A stretch of DNA of 64,000 nucleotides from Paraburkholderia caffeinitolerans (GTDB taxonomy: Bacteria > Pseudomonadota > Gammaproteobacteria > Burkholderiales > Burkholderiaceae): the NCBI RefSeq assembly GCF_902859945.1, contig NZ_CADIKL010000023.1:53425-117424 (forward strand), read 5' to 3'. Position numbers and translations under genes: made by a program. Every line of letters starts with the position of its first letter. Positions within the stretch are counted from its first letter, which is position 1. Shown here piece after piece: positions 25,738 to 35,066 of the stretch. The notes under the pieces were generated by a model. It saw only the letters and a list, made by a program, of their open reading frames with translations, was not told the origin of the DNA and ran no database searches.

Positions 25738-27381
25738 CTATTTCTTCATATCGATTGCGCTTTTCGACCCCACCTGCGCGCGCAATTCGTATTTCTGGAT
25801 TTTGCCCGTTGCGGTGCGTGGCAACTCGCCGAACTTCACGAGGCGCGGCACCTTGTAAGCTGCGAGAAAGAGTCGGCAATGCGCGATGATCTCCTCGATC
25901 GTTGCGCTCGCACCTTCCCGTAATTCGACGAATGCGCACGGCACTTCGCCCCACTTCGCGTCGGGCATCGCCACGACCGCCGCGAGCGCGACCGCGGGAT
26001 GGCGATACAGCGTGTCTTCCACCTCGATGCTCGAAATGTTCTCGCCGCCCGAGATGATGATGTCCTTGCTGCGGTCGGTGATGCGTACATAGCCGTCGGG
26101 AGTCATCACGCCGAGATCGCCGGTATGGAACCACCCTCCGCGAAACGCTTCTTCCGTCGCGCGCTCGTTCTTCAGATAGCCCTTCATGCAGATATTGCCG
26201 CGAAACATGATTTCACCGAGCGTTTCGCCGTCGTTCGGCACGGGCTCCATCGTCGCGGGATCGCGCACGCTGATACCGCTTTGCAAGTGATAGCGCACGC
26301 CCTGGCGCGCGGCGAGCCGCGCCTGTTCGTCTTCGGGCAGCGTCTTCCAGCTGTCCTGCGTCGCACATACCGAGGCGGGACCGTAGACCTCGGTGAGCCC
26401 GTACACGTGCGTGAGCTCGATGCCGATGGTCTTCATCTTCGCGATCACGGCGGGTGCGGGCGGCGCGCCCGCCACCATCGTGCGCACCGTGTGAGCGATG
26501 CCCGCGCGATATTCGGCGGGGGCGTCGGCGAGCGCGCCCTGTACGATGGGCGCGCCGCAATAGTGCGTGACGCCCTCGGCGCGGATCAACTCGAACACGA
26601 GCTTCGCGTCGAACTTGCGCAGGCACACGTTCACGCCCGCACGCGCCGCCACCGTCCACGCGAAGCACCAGCCGTTGCAGTGAAAAAGCGGCAGCGTCCA
26701 CAGATATACCGCGTGCTTGGGCATATCCCATTCGAGGATATTGCTCACCGCATTCAGGTACGCGCCGCGATGGTGATAGACCACGCCCTTGGGGTCGCCG
26801 GTGGTGCCCGAGGTGTAGTTCAGCGCGATGGCGTCCCACTCGTTCGCGGGTAGTTGCCACGCGTACTCGGGGTCGCCTTGATCGAGAAAGGCTTCGTAGT
26901 CGGTGCCGCGCGGAAAGTGCTCCGGATCCGCGGGCGCGACATCGGCCACGGTGATGATCTTCAGCGCCGGAAATTCGAGCGCCGCGCGTTGCGCGAGCGT
27001 CGCGAACTCGGTGTCGACGATGAGCACCTTCGCTTCGCCATGCCGCAGCATGAACAGCATGGTCGCGACGTCGAGCCGCGTATTGAGCGTATTGAGCACC
27101 GCGCCCGCCATCGGCACGCCGAAGTGCGCCTCGACCATGGCGGGGATGTTGGGGAGCAGCACCGCGACGGTGTCGCCGCGCGCTACCCCTGCGCGTTCAA
27201 GTGCGCTCGCGAGGCGCCGCGTGCGCGCGTATGTCTCGCGCCAGTTGCGTCGCACCTTGCCGTGAACCATGGCGAGACGCTCGCCATAAACTTCGGCGGC
27301 GCGCGCAATGAAGTCGATGGGTGTGAGCGGGACGTAATTGGCTTCGCGTTGCGCGAGCCCTTCCTCGTACGGGTGCGACAT
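25738..27381 (-). CDS. AMP-forming acyl-CoA synthetase
   Basis: Activates a carboxylic acid to its CoA thioester through an acyl-AMP. ATG 27381 (MSHPYEEGLAQREANYVPLTP), after AGGAGA, gives 547 residues. Motifs of the ANL family: P-loop NYTSGTTGDPKGV, HVYGLTEVYGP, GWFHTGDLGVMTPDGYVRITDRSKDIIISGGENIS and C-terminal TATGKIQKYELR with the catalytic Lys. The layout fits medium-chain or methylmercaptopropionate-type ligases (AlkK/DmdB branch). The substrate is not determined. It is divergent from the Crp-like gene with 155 bp between, which makes that regulator a candidate controller. Confidence 0.9.
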   Translation of the reverse strand: MSHPYEEGLAQREANYVPLTPIDFIARAAEVYGERLAMVHGKVRRNWRETYARTRRLASALERAGVARGDTVAVLLPNIPAMVEAHFGVPMAGAVLNTLNTRLDVATMLFMLRHGEAKVLIVDTEFATLAQRAALEFPALKIITVADVAPADPEHFPRGTDYEAFLDQGDPEYAWQLPANEWDAIALNYTSGTTGDPKGVVYHHRGAYLNAVSNILEWDMPKHAVYLWTLPLFHCNGWCFAWTVAARAGVNVCLRKFDAKLVFELIRAEGVTHYCGAPIVQGALADAPAEYRAGIAHTVRTMVAGAPPAPAVIAKMKTIGIELTHVYGLTEVYGPASVCATQDSWKTLPEDEQARLAARQGVRYHLQSGISVRDPATMEPVPNDGETLGEIMFRGNICMKGYLKNERATEEAFRGGWFHTGDLGVMTPDGYVRITDRSKDIIISGGENISSIEVEDTLYRHPAVALAAVVAMPDAKWGEVPCAFVELREGASATIEEIIAHCRLFLAAYKVPRLVKFGELPRTATGKIQKYELRAQVGSKSAIDMKK

Positions 27382-27536
27382 GGTGCTGTCTCCTGATGCG
27401 GTCCGTGCAGGGGCCGGTTGCCGGTTTGTCGGTATGATTCGCGCTACCGTAGCAGGACGGCACGCGCGAGTCTGTCGTCGGCGCGACAGAGCGCGCGCTC
27501 CCTGCGCCACGGCCGTCCCACTTCGAGGTAAGCGCG

Positions 27537-28295
27537 ATGACGCAGCCCATTATGCCCCCGGATAAAGACCCCCTTGCCACGGCTGCCACGGGCCGGATCG
27601 ACGCGCGCAATGCAGCGCAACTCGCGGCGCTGTTCGAGCGCTGCGCGTGGTTTCGCACGCTTGCGCCCGAGCACCGCGCGTGGGTGCTCGAAACCTCGCA
27701 CGCGCAGGCGTGGGCCGCGGGCGCGATCGTGGCCGCGCGCGAAGCGCCGTCCGCTTACTGGCTGGGCGTGAGCAGCGGGCTCGTGAAGCTCGCCATCTTC
27801 AATGCGTCGGGGCGCGGCTGCACCTTCTCGGGCGTGCCGCACGGCGGCTGGTTTGGCGAGGGCAGCGTGATCAAGCGCGAGCCGCGCAAGTACGACGTGA
27901 TTGCGCTGCAGCCCTCGCTCGTGATGGCGGTGACGGCGGATACGTTTCATCGGCTCATGGACAGCAGCCTGCCGTTCAACCGCTTCGTGATTCATCAACT
28001 GAACAACCGCATGGGCGAGTTCATCGCGCTGATCCAGAATAGCCGGCTGCTCGATGTCGACGCGCGGGTGGCCCAAGCGCTCGCGCAGATGTTCAACCCC
28101 GACCTGTATCCGGAAACGGGCCGTGCGCTGGAGATTTCGCAGGAGGAGATCGGCATGCTCGCGGGGGCGTCGCGGCAGCGCGTCAATCAGGCGTTGCAGA
28201 CGCTCGAGCGCGAAGGGCTCGTCACGCTTTCGTATAACCGCGTGGATGTGGTGGATCTCGGCGCGCTGCGCGCGTTTGGACGCGACCAGATTTGA
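27537..28295 (+). CDS. Crp/Fnr-family transcription regulator
   Basis: The 252 residues have an N-terminal cyclic-nucleotide-binding-like beta roll (about 25-140; LARLGF equivalent is APEHRAWVLETSHAQAWAAG) and a C-terminal HTH (LEISQEEIGMLAGASRQRVNQALQTLEREGLVTLSY). Only two Cys are seen (ERCAWF, GRGCTF), so it lacks the cluster-binding Cys set of FNR and is not an obvious oxygen sensor. The start follows GAGGTAAG. It ends 30 bp before the convergent PBP gene. The effector is unknown; its divergent acyl-CoA synthetase neighbour is the likely target. Confidence 0.88.
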   Translation: MTQPIMPPDKDPLATAATGRIDARNAAQLAALFERCAWFRTLAPEHRAWVLETSHAQAWAAGAIVAAREAPSAYWLGVSSGLVKLAIFNASGRGCTFSGVPHGGWFGEGSVIKREPRKYDVIALQPSLVMAVTADTFHRLMDSSLPFNRFVIHQLNNRMGEFIALIQNSRLLDVDARVAQALAQMFNPDLYPETGRALEISQEEIGMLAGASRQRVNQALQTLEREGLVTLSYNRVDVVDLGALRAFGRDQI

Positions 28296-28325
28296 GTGGC
28301 GGCAAGCGGGACGCCGCCGGCGCGA

Positions 28326-30032
28326 TTACGCGTCCGGCGGAACGCCCAGCAATTGCAGCGTGCCCTGCATGACGCCCGAGAACACGGGCCCCGCCACCGT
28401 GCCGCCGTAGAACGAGCCGCCTGCGGGGTCGTCGATCATCACCGCGACGACCACGCGCGGCGCGCTCATTGGCGCCATGCCGACGAACAGTGCGCGATAG
28501 CGGTTCTTCGCATAACCCGCGCCGACCTGCTTGCGCGCGGTCCCGGTCTTGCCGCCAATGCGGTAGCCCTCGACGTTGGCCGCGCGGCCGGTGCCGCCTT
28601 CGCTCGTGGCCATTTCCAGCATCTTGCGCATCGACGCCGCCGTGGCGGGCGTCGTCACGGCACGCGGCGCGGCGTTCTGCGCGCTCTCGCTCAGCAGCTT
28701 CGCGGGGTACATCGTGCCGTCGCCGGCAAACGCGGTGTAAACCTGCGCGATCTGCAGGAGCGAAGTCGAGAGGCCGTAGCCGTAAGCCATGGTCGCCTGC
28801 TCGATCGGCCGCCAGCGCGCCCAGGGCCGCACACGGCCCGCGGCGGCGCCAGGGAAAGTCACTTCGGGCCGCATGCCGAGGCCGTAGTCCTGATACTTGC
28901 TCCAGATAGTCTGCGCGGGCAGGTTCAGCGCCATCTTCGCGAGTGCGATGTTGCTCGACATCTGGATCGCTTGGGCCACCGTGATGCGGCCATGGTTCGA
29001 GGTGTCGTGGATCACCGCGGGACCGATGCGATACGTGCCAGGCGTTGTATCGATGATCGTGTTGGCGTTGACCTTGTGCAGATCCATCGAAAGCGCCGCG
29101 ACGAGCGGCTTGATGGTCGAGCCCGGCTCGAACGTGTCGATCACCGCGCGGTTGCGCAACTGGCGTCCCGTGAGGCGCGCGCGATTGTTGGGATCGAATG
29201 ACGGCCAGTTGGCGAGCGCGAGAATCTCGCCGTTCTGCGCGTCGAGCACCACCACGCTGCCGGCTTCCGCGTGATGCTTCGCGACGGCCGCCTTCAACTG
29301 CGTATAGGCGAGCTGCTGGACGCGGCGGTCGACGGTGAGCTGCACCGTGTCGCCGTTTTTCGGCAGCACGCGCTCGCTCGGCTCCGAAATCACGCGGCCG
29401 AGCCGGTCGCGGATCACCTCGCGCTGGCCGGGCGTGCCGCGCAGGCGCGCGTTGGCCGCGAGCTCGACGCCTTCCTGGCCTTGGTCCTCGATGTCGGTGA
29501 AGCCCACCACGTGCGCCGCCGATTCACCTTCGGGGTAAAAGCGCTTCGAATCGGCGATCAGCGTGATGCCGCCGGTGGCCATTTCGTCGATATGGGCAGC
29601 GGTCTCGGCATCGACCTGGCGCTTGAGCAGCACGAACGAGCGCTCGTGCGGCAGGCGCCGGCGCAGTTCGGCGAGCGGCATGTCGAGCAGCTTCGCGAGC
29701 GGCGCGTAAGCGGCTTCATCGAGCACCTTGGGATTGGCCCAGATCTCGAAGGTTTCGAGGCTCACGGCGAGCAGCGCGCCGTGGCGGTCGACGATGCGCC
29801 CGCGCATGGCGTCGAGCTCGAGCGTGCGCTGATAGCGCTTTTGCCCCTGCTTCACGTAGAAGTCGTGGTTGACGATCTGCACCCAGAGCGCGCGGCCGGC
29901 GAGCGCGGCGAAGGCCGCGAACAGGACGAACACGACGAACTTCGAGCGCCACGCGGGCAGCTTCGGCGACAGCATCGGATGGCGGGTCGCCGTGGCGTGC
30001 GGGTCGCGCGGCGGATTCCTGGAGCGGATCAT
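28326..30032 (-). CDS. class B penicillin-binding protein (FtsI/PBP3-like)
   Basis: Periplasmic D,D-transpeptidase anchored by one helix (FVVFVLFAAFAALAGRALW). 568 residues: pedestal region (about 60-230; RGRIVDRHGALLAVS), then the transpeptidase with SxxK S305-TIK308 (FEPGSTIKP), SSN at 359-361 and KTGT (GGKTGTARK). All active-site motifs are intact. It cross-links peptidoglycan and looks like the division enzyme FtsI, but it is not in a division/cell-wall cluster; most Burkholderiaceae keep ftsI elsewhere, so this is probably a second paralogue (inference). An in-frame ATG at 29975 (MLSPKLPAW) is an alternative start. Confidence 0.9.
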   Translation of the reverse strand: MIRSRNPPRDPHATATRHPMLSPKLPAWRSKFVVFVLFAAFAALAGRALWVQIVNHDFYVKQGQKRYQRTLELDAMRGRIVDRHGALLAVSLETFEIWANPKVLDEAAYAPLAKLLDMPLAELRRRLPHERSFVLLKRQVDAETAAHIDEMATGGITLIADSKRFYPEGESAAHVVGFTDIEDQGQEGVELAANARLRGTPGQREVIRDRLGRVISEPSERVLPKNGDTVQLTVDRRVQQLAYTQLKAAVAKHHAEAGSVVVLDAQNGEILALANWPSFDPNNRARLTGRQLRNRAVIDTFEPGSTIKPLVAALSMDLHKVNANTIIDTTPGTYRIGPAVIHDTSNHGRITVAQAIQMSSNIALAKMALNLPAQTIWSKYQDYGLGMRPEVTFPGAAAGRVRPWARWRPIEQATMAYGYGLSTSLLQIAQVYTAFAGDGTMYPAKLLSESAQNAAPRAVTTPATAASMRKMLEMATSEGGTGRAANVEGYRIGGKTGTARKQVGAGYAKNRYRALFVGMAPMSAPRVVVAVMIDDPAGGSFYGGTVAGPVFSGVMQGTLQLLGVPPDA

Positions 30033-30173
30033 CGGGGCGGGGGCGGGGATTTAGCGATGCATTATTGTAAGCGCTATGTAATTGAATTGAAATTTTCGCG
30101 GCCTTTTGCTGCCGTGAAGCGCCAGGAGGATGAGCGGGCGCAGGGAAATGGGGGATAGGTCCGTATTCCTGCC

Positions 30174-31721
30174 TTACCCCTCCACCGGCAGCCTGAAACT
30201 CGCAATCGATTCGCGCAGCCCCGTCACCTGGTCCTTGAGCGAATGCGCCGCAGCAGCAGCCTGCTCAACCAGCGCCGCATTCTGCTGCGTCACCTGATCC
30301 ATTTCCCCGACGGCGCGGTTCACCTGTTCGATGCCCGCGCTCTGCTCGCGCGACGCATGACTGATTTCTTCGAGTATTTCGTGTACGCGCCGCACCGACT
30401 GCACGATCTCGTTCATCGTCGAACCCGCGCTGGTCACGAGGTGCTGTCCTTCGGCCACCGTGCCCGTCGATTTTTCGATCAACGCCTTGATCTCCTTGGC
30501 CGCCGCCGCCGAACGCTGCGCGAGGCTGCGCACCTCCGCCGCGACCACCGCGAAGCCCCGTCCCTGTTCGCCCGCGCGCGCGGCTTCCACCGCCGCGTTC
30601 AACGCCAGGATGTTGGTTTGAAAAGCAATGCCGTCGATCACGCCGATGATGTCGCCAATCTGCTGCGAACTCGTGGTGATGTCGCCCATCGTGCGCACCA
30701 CGTCGCCGACGACGGTGTTGCCGCGCGTGGCGACTTCGGCGGCCTGGCTCGCGAGCGTGGCGGCGTGCTGTGCGCTATCCGCGTTCTGGCGCACGTTGGC
30801 GGTCATCTGGTCCATGCTCGATGCGGTTTGCACGAGCGCCGCCGCCTGTTCCTCGGTGCGCTGCGAAAGATCGGTGTTGCCGGCGGCAATCTCGTTGGCG
30901 CCCACGTTGATGTTCTCCGCGCCACTGCGCACGCGCGAAACGGTTTGCACGAGCGCGCCCTGCATGGTTGCGAGCGCACGCATCAGGCTTTTCGCGTTGG
31001 CGCCCTGAACCTGAATGTGCGAGGTGAGATCGCCGTGGGCGATGCGGTTGGCCGTTTCGACGGCGACTTCGAGCTCGCCGCCGATGCTGCTGCGAACACT
31101 GCGCACCACCAACACCATCACGATCGTGGCGGCCGCGCCGAGCACGAAGGTCACGAGCAGCCAGCGCATGAGGCTCGTATAGAACGCGGTGCGCACGTCG
31201 TCCATGTACATGCCGGTCACGATCACCCAGTCCCACGGCGCGAAGCGGTAGGCGTAGCTCAGCTTCGGCACGGGTTCGGTCTGGCCGGGCTTGGACCACA
31301 GATAGTCGACGAAGCCGCCACCCGGCTGGCTCGCGATCTCCGAGAGTTCGACGAAAAGGTGCTTGCCCGAAGGGTCGCTGAAGTCGGTGAGCTTCTTGCC
31401 GTTGAGCTCGGGCTTGATGGGGTGCATCAGCATGACCGACTGCGAGTCGTTGATGCTCAGGTAGCCGTCCGTCCCGTAGCGGATCGCGGCTAGCGCGGCG
31501 AGCGCCTGCTTTTGCGCGTCGGCTTCGGGGAGCGCGTTCTGCTGCGAGAGTGTGTAGTAGTGCTTGGCGATGCTGGTGGCTTCCTGGACGAGCGTGACGA
31601 GCTGCGCGCGCCGTTCGCGGATCATGCCGTCGCGGCTTTGCCACGCACCAAAGGCAACGATGAGGAGCAGGCCGATCCAGAGGATCGCGATCATCGAGCG
31701 GAGTTTCTGGTTGAGGGTCAT
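30174..31721 (-). CDS. methyl-accepting chemotaxis protein with a Cache sensor
   Basis: The 515 residues start with TM1 (MIAILWIGLLLIVAFGAW), then a periplasmic single Cache (sCache_2-like) domain at about 40-185 (GTDGYLSINDSQSVMLMHPIKPELNG, FVDYLWSKPGQ, PWDWVIVTGMYMDDV), TM2 (LLVTFVLGAAATIVMVLVV), HAMP, and the cytoplasmic signalling rod. The hairpin tip IIGVIDGIAFQTNILALNAAVEAARAGEQGRGFAVVAAEVR is canonical, so it should couple to CheA/CheW. Cache ligands are often small organic acids; this one is not determined. No che genes are nearby. It starts with ATG and is followed 141 bp later by the PBP gene on the same strand. Confidence 0.93.
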   Translation of the reverse strand: MTLNQKLRSMIAILWIGLLLIVAFGAWQSRDGMIRERRAQLVTLVQEATSIAKHYYTLSQQNALPEADAQKQALAALAAIRYGTDGYLSINDSQSVMLMHPIKPELNGKKLTDFSDPSGKHLFVELSEIASQPGGGFVDYLWSKPGQTEPVPKLSYAYRFAPWDWVIVTGMYMDDVRTAFYTSLMRWLLVTFVLGAAATIVMVLVVRSVRSSIGGELEVAVETANRIAHGDLTSHIQVQGANAKSLMRALATMQGALVQTVSRVRSGAENINVGANEIAAGNTDLSQRTEEQAAALVQTASSMDQMTANVRQNADSAQHAATLASQAAEVATRGNTVVGDVVRTMGDITTSSQQIGDIIGVIDGIAFQTNILALNAAVEAARAGEQGRGFAVVAAEVRSLAQRSAAAAKEIKALIEKSTGTVAEGQHLVTSAGSTMNEIVQSVRRVHEILEEISHASREQSAGIEQVNRAVGEMDQVTQQNAALVEQAAAAAHSLKDQVTGLRESIASFRLPVEG

Positions 31722-32120
31722 CTTCTGATTGGTCGGTCGAGGGCTGCGTTGGGCTGCGTTGGGCTGTTTCGGGGCGGCAATTGCGGCAAAGGGGGCAACG
31801 CCCGCCTGTGATTACGGCGCGTACGAGCGTGCGCACGAGTCAGGATGAACCCTGTGTGCGCCAGCTGTTCGCGCAAAAGTGCGCGGAAAACGCCCTTTAA
31901 AGCCACAGATTTCACTGTATTTACATAATTTGCCACTTCCTGCTGTAATTGAAGACGGATAAGAATCATTTCCGTTATAGTCGCCGCTTCGGCCCCATAC
32001 CGCCGCCGTGGACCATCGGCGGCTCGACGCATGTTTCGCGGCCAAAAACCGATTTCCCAACGATGCGACGCGCGGCGCAGCCACAGCTGCCGACGCGGCG
32101 TCGTCCCATGGAGCGACAAG
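31722..32120. other. 399-bp intergenic region between the chemoreceptor and aepX
   Basis: Divergent promoter region. It holds tandem GGGCTGCGTT units (31741-31766, nearest the chemoreceptor) and an A/T-rich centre near 31915-31980 where promoters for both sides would fit, including TTGAAG at 31949-31954 and TTATAG at 31975-31980, although their 20-bp spacing is wide. GATAAGAATCATTTCC at 31958-31973 only partly resembles a Fur box. No gene is supported. Confidence 0.5.
31741..31766. repeat. tandem 10-bp repeat GGGCTGCGTT
   Basis: Two full copies and a partial third copy of GGGCTGCGTT directly upstream of the chemoreceptor start. It could vary in copy number and alter spacing in the 5' leader, but nothing shows a function. 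Confidence 0.7.
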
Positions 32121-33869
32121 ATGAACGCACGCGAACCCGCCATGTTTTCCGCTGCGGTTCCCGCCGCTGGGTCCACGTCCCGCAGCGCACGGCTGCGCCA
32201 GATGCTGGTGAGCAACGAACTCGAATTCCTGATGGAAGCGCATAACGGCTTGTCCGCGCGGATTGCGCGCGAGGCGGGTTTCAAGGCGATCTGGGGTTCG
32301 GGCTTGTCGATTTCGGCGCAGTTCGGCGTGCGCGACAACAATGAAGCGAGCTGGACCCAGGTGGTCGACAACCTCGAATTCATGGCCGATGCGAGCGATC
32401 TGCCCATCCTGCTCGACGGCGACACCGGCTACGGCAATTTCAATAACGTGCGCCGTCTCGTGCGCAAGCTCGAGCAGCGCGGCATCGCGGGTGTGTGCAT
32501 CGAAGACAAGCAGTTTCCGAAGACCAATAGCTTCATCAAGGGCGAGGCGCAGCCGCTTGCCGACATGGACGAGTTCTGCGGCAAGATCAAGGCCGGCAAG
32601 GACTCGCAACTCGACGAGAATTTCTCGATCGTGGCGCGCGTGGAAGCGCTGATCGCGGGCTGGGGCATGGACGAGGCGCTCAAGCGCGCCGAGGCCTATC
32701 GCCTCGCGGGCGCGGATGCGATTCTTATCCACAGCAAGCTCTCGAAGCCCGATGAGATTCTCACGTTCGCGCGCGAGTGGGCGGGCCGGGGTCCGCTCGT
32801 GATCGTGCCCACCAAGTACTACAGCACGCCCACCGATGTGTTCCGCAAGGCTGGCATCAGCGTCGTGATCTGGGCGAATCATTTGGTGCGCGCTTCGGCG
32901 TCGGCCATGCAGGCCGTCGCGAAGACGATTCACGAGTCGCAGACGCTCGTTGATGTGGAAGACCGCATCGCGCCTGTCAACGAAATCTTCCGTCTTCAGG
33001 ACGCCGATGAATATTCGGAAGCGGAAAACCGCTACCTGAACGCATCGCGCACGGCGGGCTCGGCAATCGTGCTGGCGGCAAGCCGTGGCTCGGGCCTCGA
33101 TGCCTTCACGGAAGACAAGCCCAAGGTCATGCTGCCGGTGGCGGGCAAGCCGCTGTTGCGCTGGCTCGTCGACGCGTTCAAGAAGCAGTCGGTCAACGAC
33201 ATCACGGTGGTGGGCGGCTATCGCGCCGACGCCATCGACACGGCAGGCGTGAAGCTCGTGCGCAACGAGCGCTATGGGCAGACCAACGAACTCGCCTCGC
33301 TCGCGTGCGCCATCGACACGCTCAAGAACGACACGGTGATCTCGTATGGCGATCTGCTGTTCCGCAGCTACATCCTGCGCGATCTGGCGGAAAGCGAGGC
33401 GGACTTCAGCGTGGTGGTCGATTCGTCGCCGGAGTCGGAAAGCAGCAGCACGCGTGATTTCGCGTGGTGTTCGTCGGGCGACGATCGCGGCCTCTTTGGC
33501 AACAAGGTGCTGCTCGCGCGCATCGCGAGCGAGCCCACTGCGAATGGCGAGGCGCCGCACGGGCGCTGGATCGGCCTCATGAACGTGCGCGGCGCGGGCC
33601 GCGAAAAGCTCGCGAACAAGCTCGCGCAACTGCAAACGCGTGACGACTTCGACACGCTCGATATGCCTGCGCTTCTCAATGCGCTGATCGCGGACGGCGA
33701 GCAGGTCGAGGTGCAATACGTGCGCGGCCATTGGCGCGGCGTGAACGATCTCGAAGATTTCCGCCGCGCGGGGGATTTCGCGCAGGGGGTCCTTACGCAG
33801 GGGGTTGTTGCGTCGAGCGTCGCCACGCCGGGCGTCGCCACGCAGTCGAAGCCGGAGGGCAAGGCATGA
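32121..33869 (+). CDS. aepX: phosphoenolpyruvate mutase fused to a nucleotidyltransferase
   Basis: Converts phosphoenolpyruvate to phosphonopyruvate, the step that forms the C-P bond. ATG 32121 (MNAREPAMFS), with GGAG upstream, gives 582 residues. Domain 1 (about 25-300) is the PEP mutase barrel: FLMEAHNGLSARIA, DGDTGYGN (about 99-106) and the diagnostic EDKxxxxxNS at 128-137 (EDKQFPKTNS), which separates mutase from other family members. Domain 2 (about 315-560) is an NTP-transferase fold (IVLAASRGSGLDAFTEDKPK, LPVAGKPLLRWLVDAF, GHWRGVNDLEDF), likely a cytidylyltransferase that makes CMP-aminoethylphosphonate, by analogy with PntC-type enzymes; the substrate is inferred. The 20-residue tail is built on 15-bp DNA repeats. 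Its stop overlaps the aepY start (ATGA). Confidence 0.9.
   Translation: MNAREPAMFSAAVPAAGSTSRSARLRQMLVSNELEFLMEAHNGLSARIAREAGFKAIWGSGLSISAQFGVRDNNEASWTQVVDNLEFMADASDLPILLDGDTGYGNFNNVRRLVRKLEQRGIAGVCIEDKQFPKTNSFIKGEAQPLADMDEFCGKIKAGKDSQLDENFSIVARVEALIAGWGMDEALKRAEAYRLAGADAILIHSKLSKPDEILTFAREWAGRGPLVIVPTKYYSTPTDVFRKAGISVVIWANHLVRASASAMQAVAKTIHESQTLVDVEDRIAPVNEIFRLQDADEYSEAENRYLNASRTAGSAIVLAASRGSGLDAFTEDKPKVMLPVAGKPLLRWLVDAFKKQSVNDITVVGGYRADAIDTAGVKLVRNERYGQTNELASLACAIDTLKNDTVISYGDLLFRSYILRDLAESEADFSVVVDSSPESESSSTRDFAWCSSGDDRGLFGNKVLLARIASEPTANGEAPHGRWIGLMNVRGAGREKLANKLAQLQTRDDFDTLDMPALLNALIADGEQVEVQYVRGHWRGVNDLEDFRRAGDFAQGVLTQGVVASSVATPGVATQSKPEGKA
33781..33843 (+). repeat. 15-bp periodic repeats in the aepX 3' end
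   Basis: CGCAGGGGGT occurs at 33781-33790 and 33796-33805, and GCGTCGCCACGC at 33817-33828 and 33832-33843. Each pair is 15 bp apart, so the C-terminal tail has a five-codon period and stays in frame when units change. Expansion or contraction would change tail length without a frameshift. Confidence 0.7.
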
Positions 33870-35056
33870 TCGAAGCGGCCCAGTTTGTCGAAGCGGCGCG
33901 CTCGCGCGGCTTCGAATGGTACGCGGGCGTGCCGTGCTCGTTCCTCACGCCGTTCATCAACTACGTGTTGCAGGACGAGTCGCTACATTACGTGTCGGCG
34001 GCGAACGAGGGCGATGCCGTCGCGCTGATTGCGGGCGTGGCGCTTGCGGGCAAGCGCGGCATCTCGATGATGCAGAACTCCGGGCTCGGCAACGCCGTGA
34101 GCCCGCTGACTTCGCTCACGTGGACCTTCCGCCTGCCGCAACTGCTGATCGTGACGTGGCGGGGCCAGCCTGGCGTTTCCGACGAGCCGCAGCATGCGCT
34201 GATGGGCCCCGTCACGCCGCAGATGCTCGATACGATGGAGATTCCGTGGGAGTTGTTTCCGACGCAAGTGGAAGCCATCGGCCCGGCGCTCGATCGCGCG
34301 CTCAAGCACATGGACGAAACGGGCCGCCCCTATGCGCTCGTGATGCAAAAGGGCAGTGTGGCGCCGTTCGAGCTGAAGGGGAGCGGCGCGATGCCCGAGA
34401 AGCATGCGCTGTCCGTTGCCCGGTCGACGTGGACGGATCGGCATCCTGATCAATTGCCTACGCGCCAGCAGGCGCTCGAACGCGTGATCGCGGCCACGCC
34501 CGCGCAATCGTCGGTCGTGGTGGCATCCACAGGTTTCTGTGGCCGCGAACTTTACGCACTCGACGACCGTGCCAACCAGCTTTACATGGTGGGCTCGATG
34601 GGTTGCGTCACGCCGTTCGCGCTCGGGCTCGCGCTCACGCGTCCGGACCTGAACGTGGTCGCGCTCGACGGTGACGGCGCGGCGCTCATGCGCATGGGCG
34701 CTTTCGCCACGCTGGGCGCTTATGGCCCGTCGAACCTCACGCATGTGCTGCTCGACAACGGCGCGCACGATTCGACCGGCGGCCAGGCGACGGTTTCGCC
34801 GCAAGTGTCGTTCGCGGGCGTGGCGGCCGCTTGCGGTTATGCCGATGCCGTGGAAAGCGACGATCTCGCGGTGCTTGACGCCGTGCTAGGTGGCACAAAC
34901 GGTGCGTCCGGCACCCGATTCGCACGCCTGACTATTCGTCGCGGCACGCCCGACGGGCTGCCGCGCCCGACCGTCACGCCGCCCGAGGTGAAGGCGCGTC
35001 TCATGCGCCACATCGGCGCGCCCGCTCATGCAGCGGACCATGCTGTTGAACGATAA
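33866..35056 (+). CDS. aepY: phosphonopyruvate decarboxylase
   Basis: Thiamine-diphosphate enzyme that decarboxylates phosphonopyruvate to phosphonoacetaldehyde, pulling the unfavourable mutase reaction forward. The 396 residues start at the ATG overlapping the aepX stop. The N-terminal half carries WYAGVPCSFLTPFINYV, the catalytic Glu in NEGDAVALIAGV and MQNSGLGNAVSPLTSL. The C-terminal half carries the TPP-Mg motif GDG-x(~26)-LLDN (ALDGDGAALMRMGAFATLG ... HVLLDNGAHDSTGGQ). All parts needed for activity are visible. Second of three genes; the aminotransferase follows 10 bp later. Confidence 0.94.
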   Translation: MIEAAQFVEAARSRGFEWYAGVPCSFLTPFINYVLQDESLHYVSAANEGDAVALIAGVALAGKRGISMMQNSGLGNAVSPLTSLTWTFRLPQLLIVTWRGQPGVSDEPQHALMGPVTPQMLDTMEIPWELFPTQVEAIGPALDRALKHMDETGRPYALVMQKGSVAPFELKGSGAMPEKHALSVARSTWTDRHPDQLPTRQQALERVIAATPAQSSVVVASTGFCGRELYALDDRANQLYMVGSMGCVTPFALGLALTRPDLNVVALDGDGAALMRMGAFATLGAYGPSNLTHVLLDNGAHDSTGGQATVSPQVSFAGVAAACGYADAVESDDLAVLDAVLGGTNGASGTRFARLTIRRGTPDGLPRPTVTPPEVKARLMRHIGAPAHAADHAVER

Positions 35057-35066
35057 GGAATTGCCG

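Noticed and set aside
31955..31973. Possible Fur box between the chemoreceptor and aepX
   Set aside because: Matches the consensus at about 11 of 19 positions and is not symmetric; too weak to call.
31812..33731. Minus-strand open frame of 639 residues opposite aepX
   Set aside because: Shadow of a gene with clear motifs; no recognisable domain.
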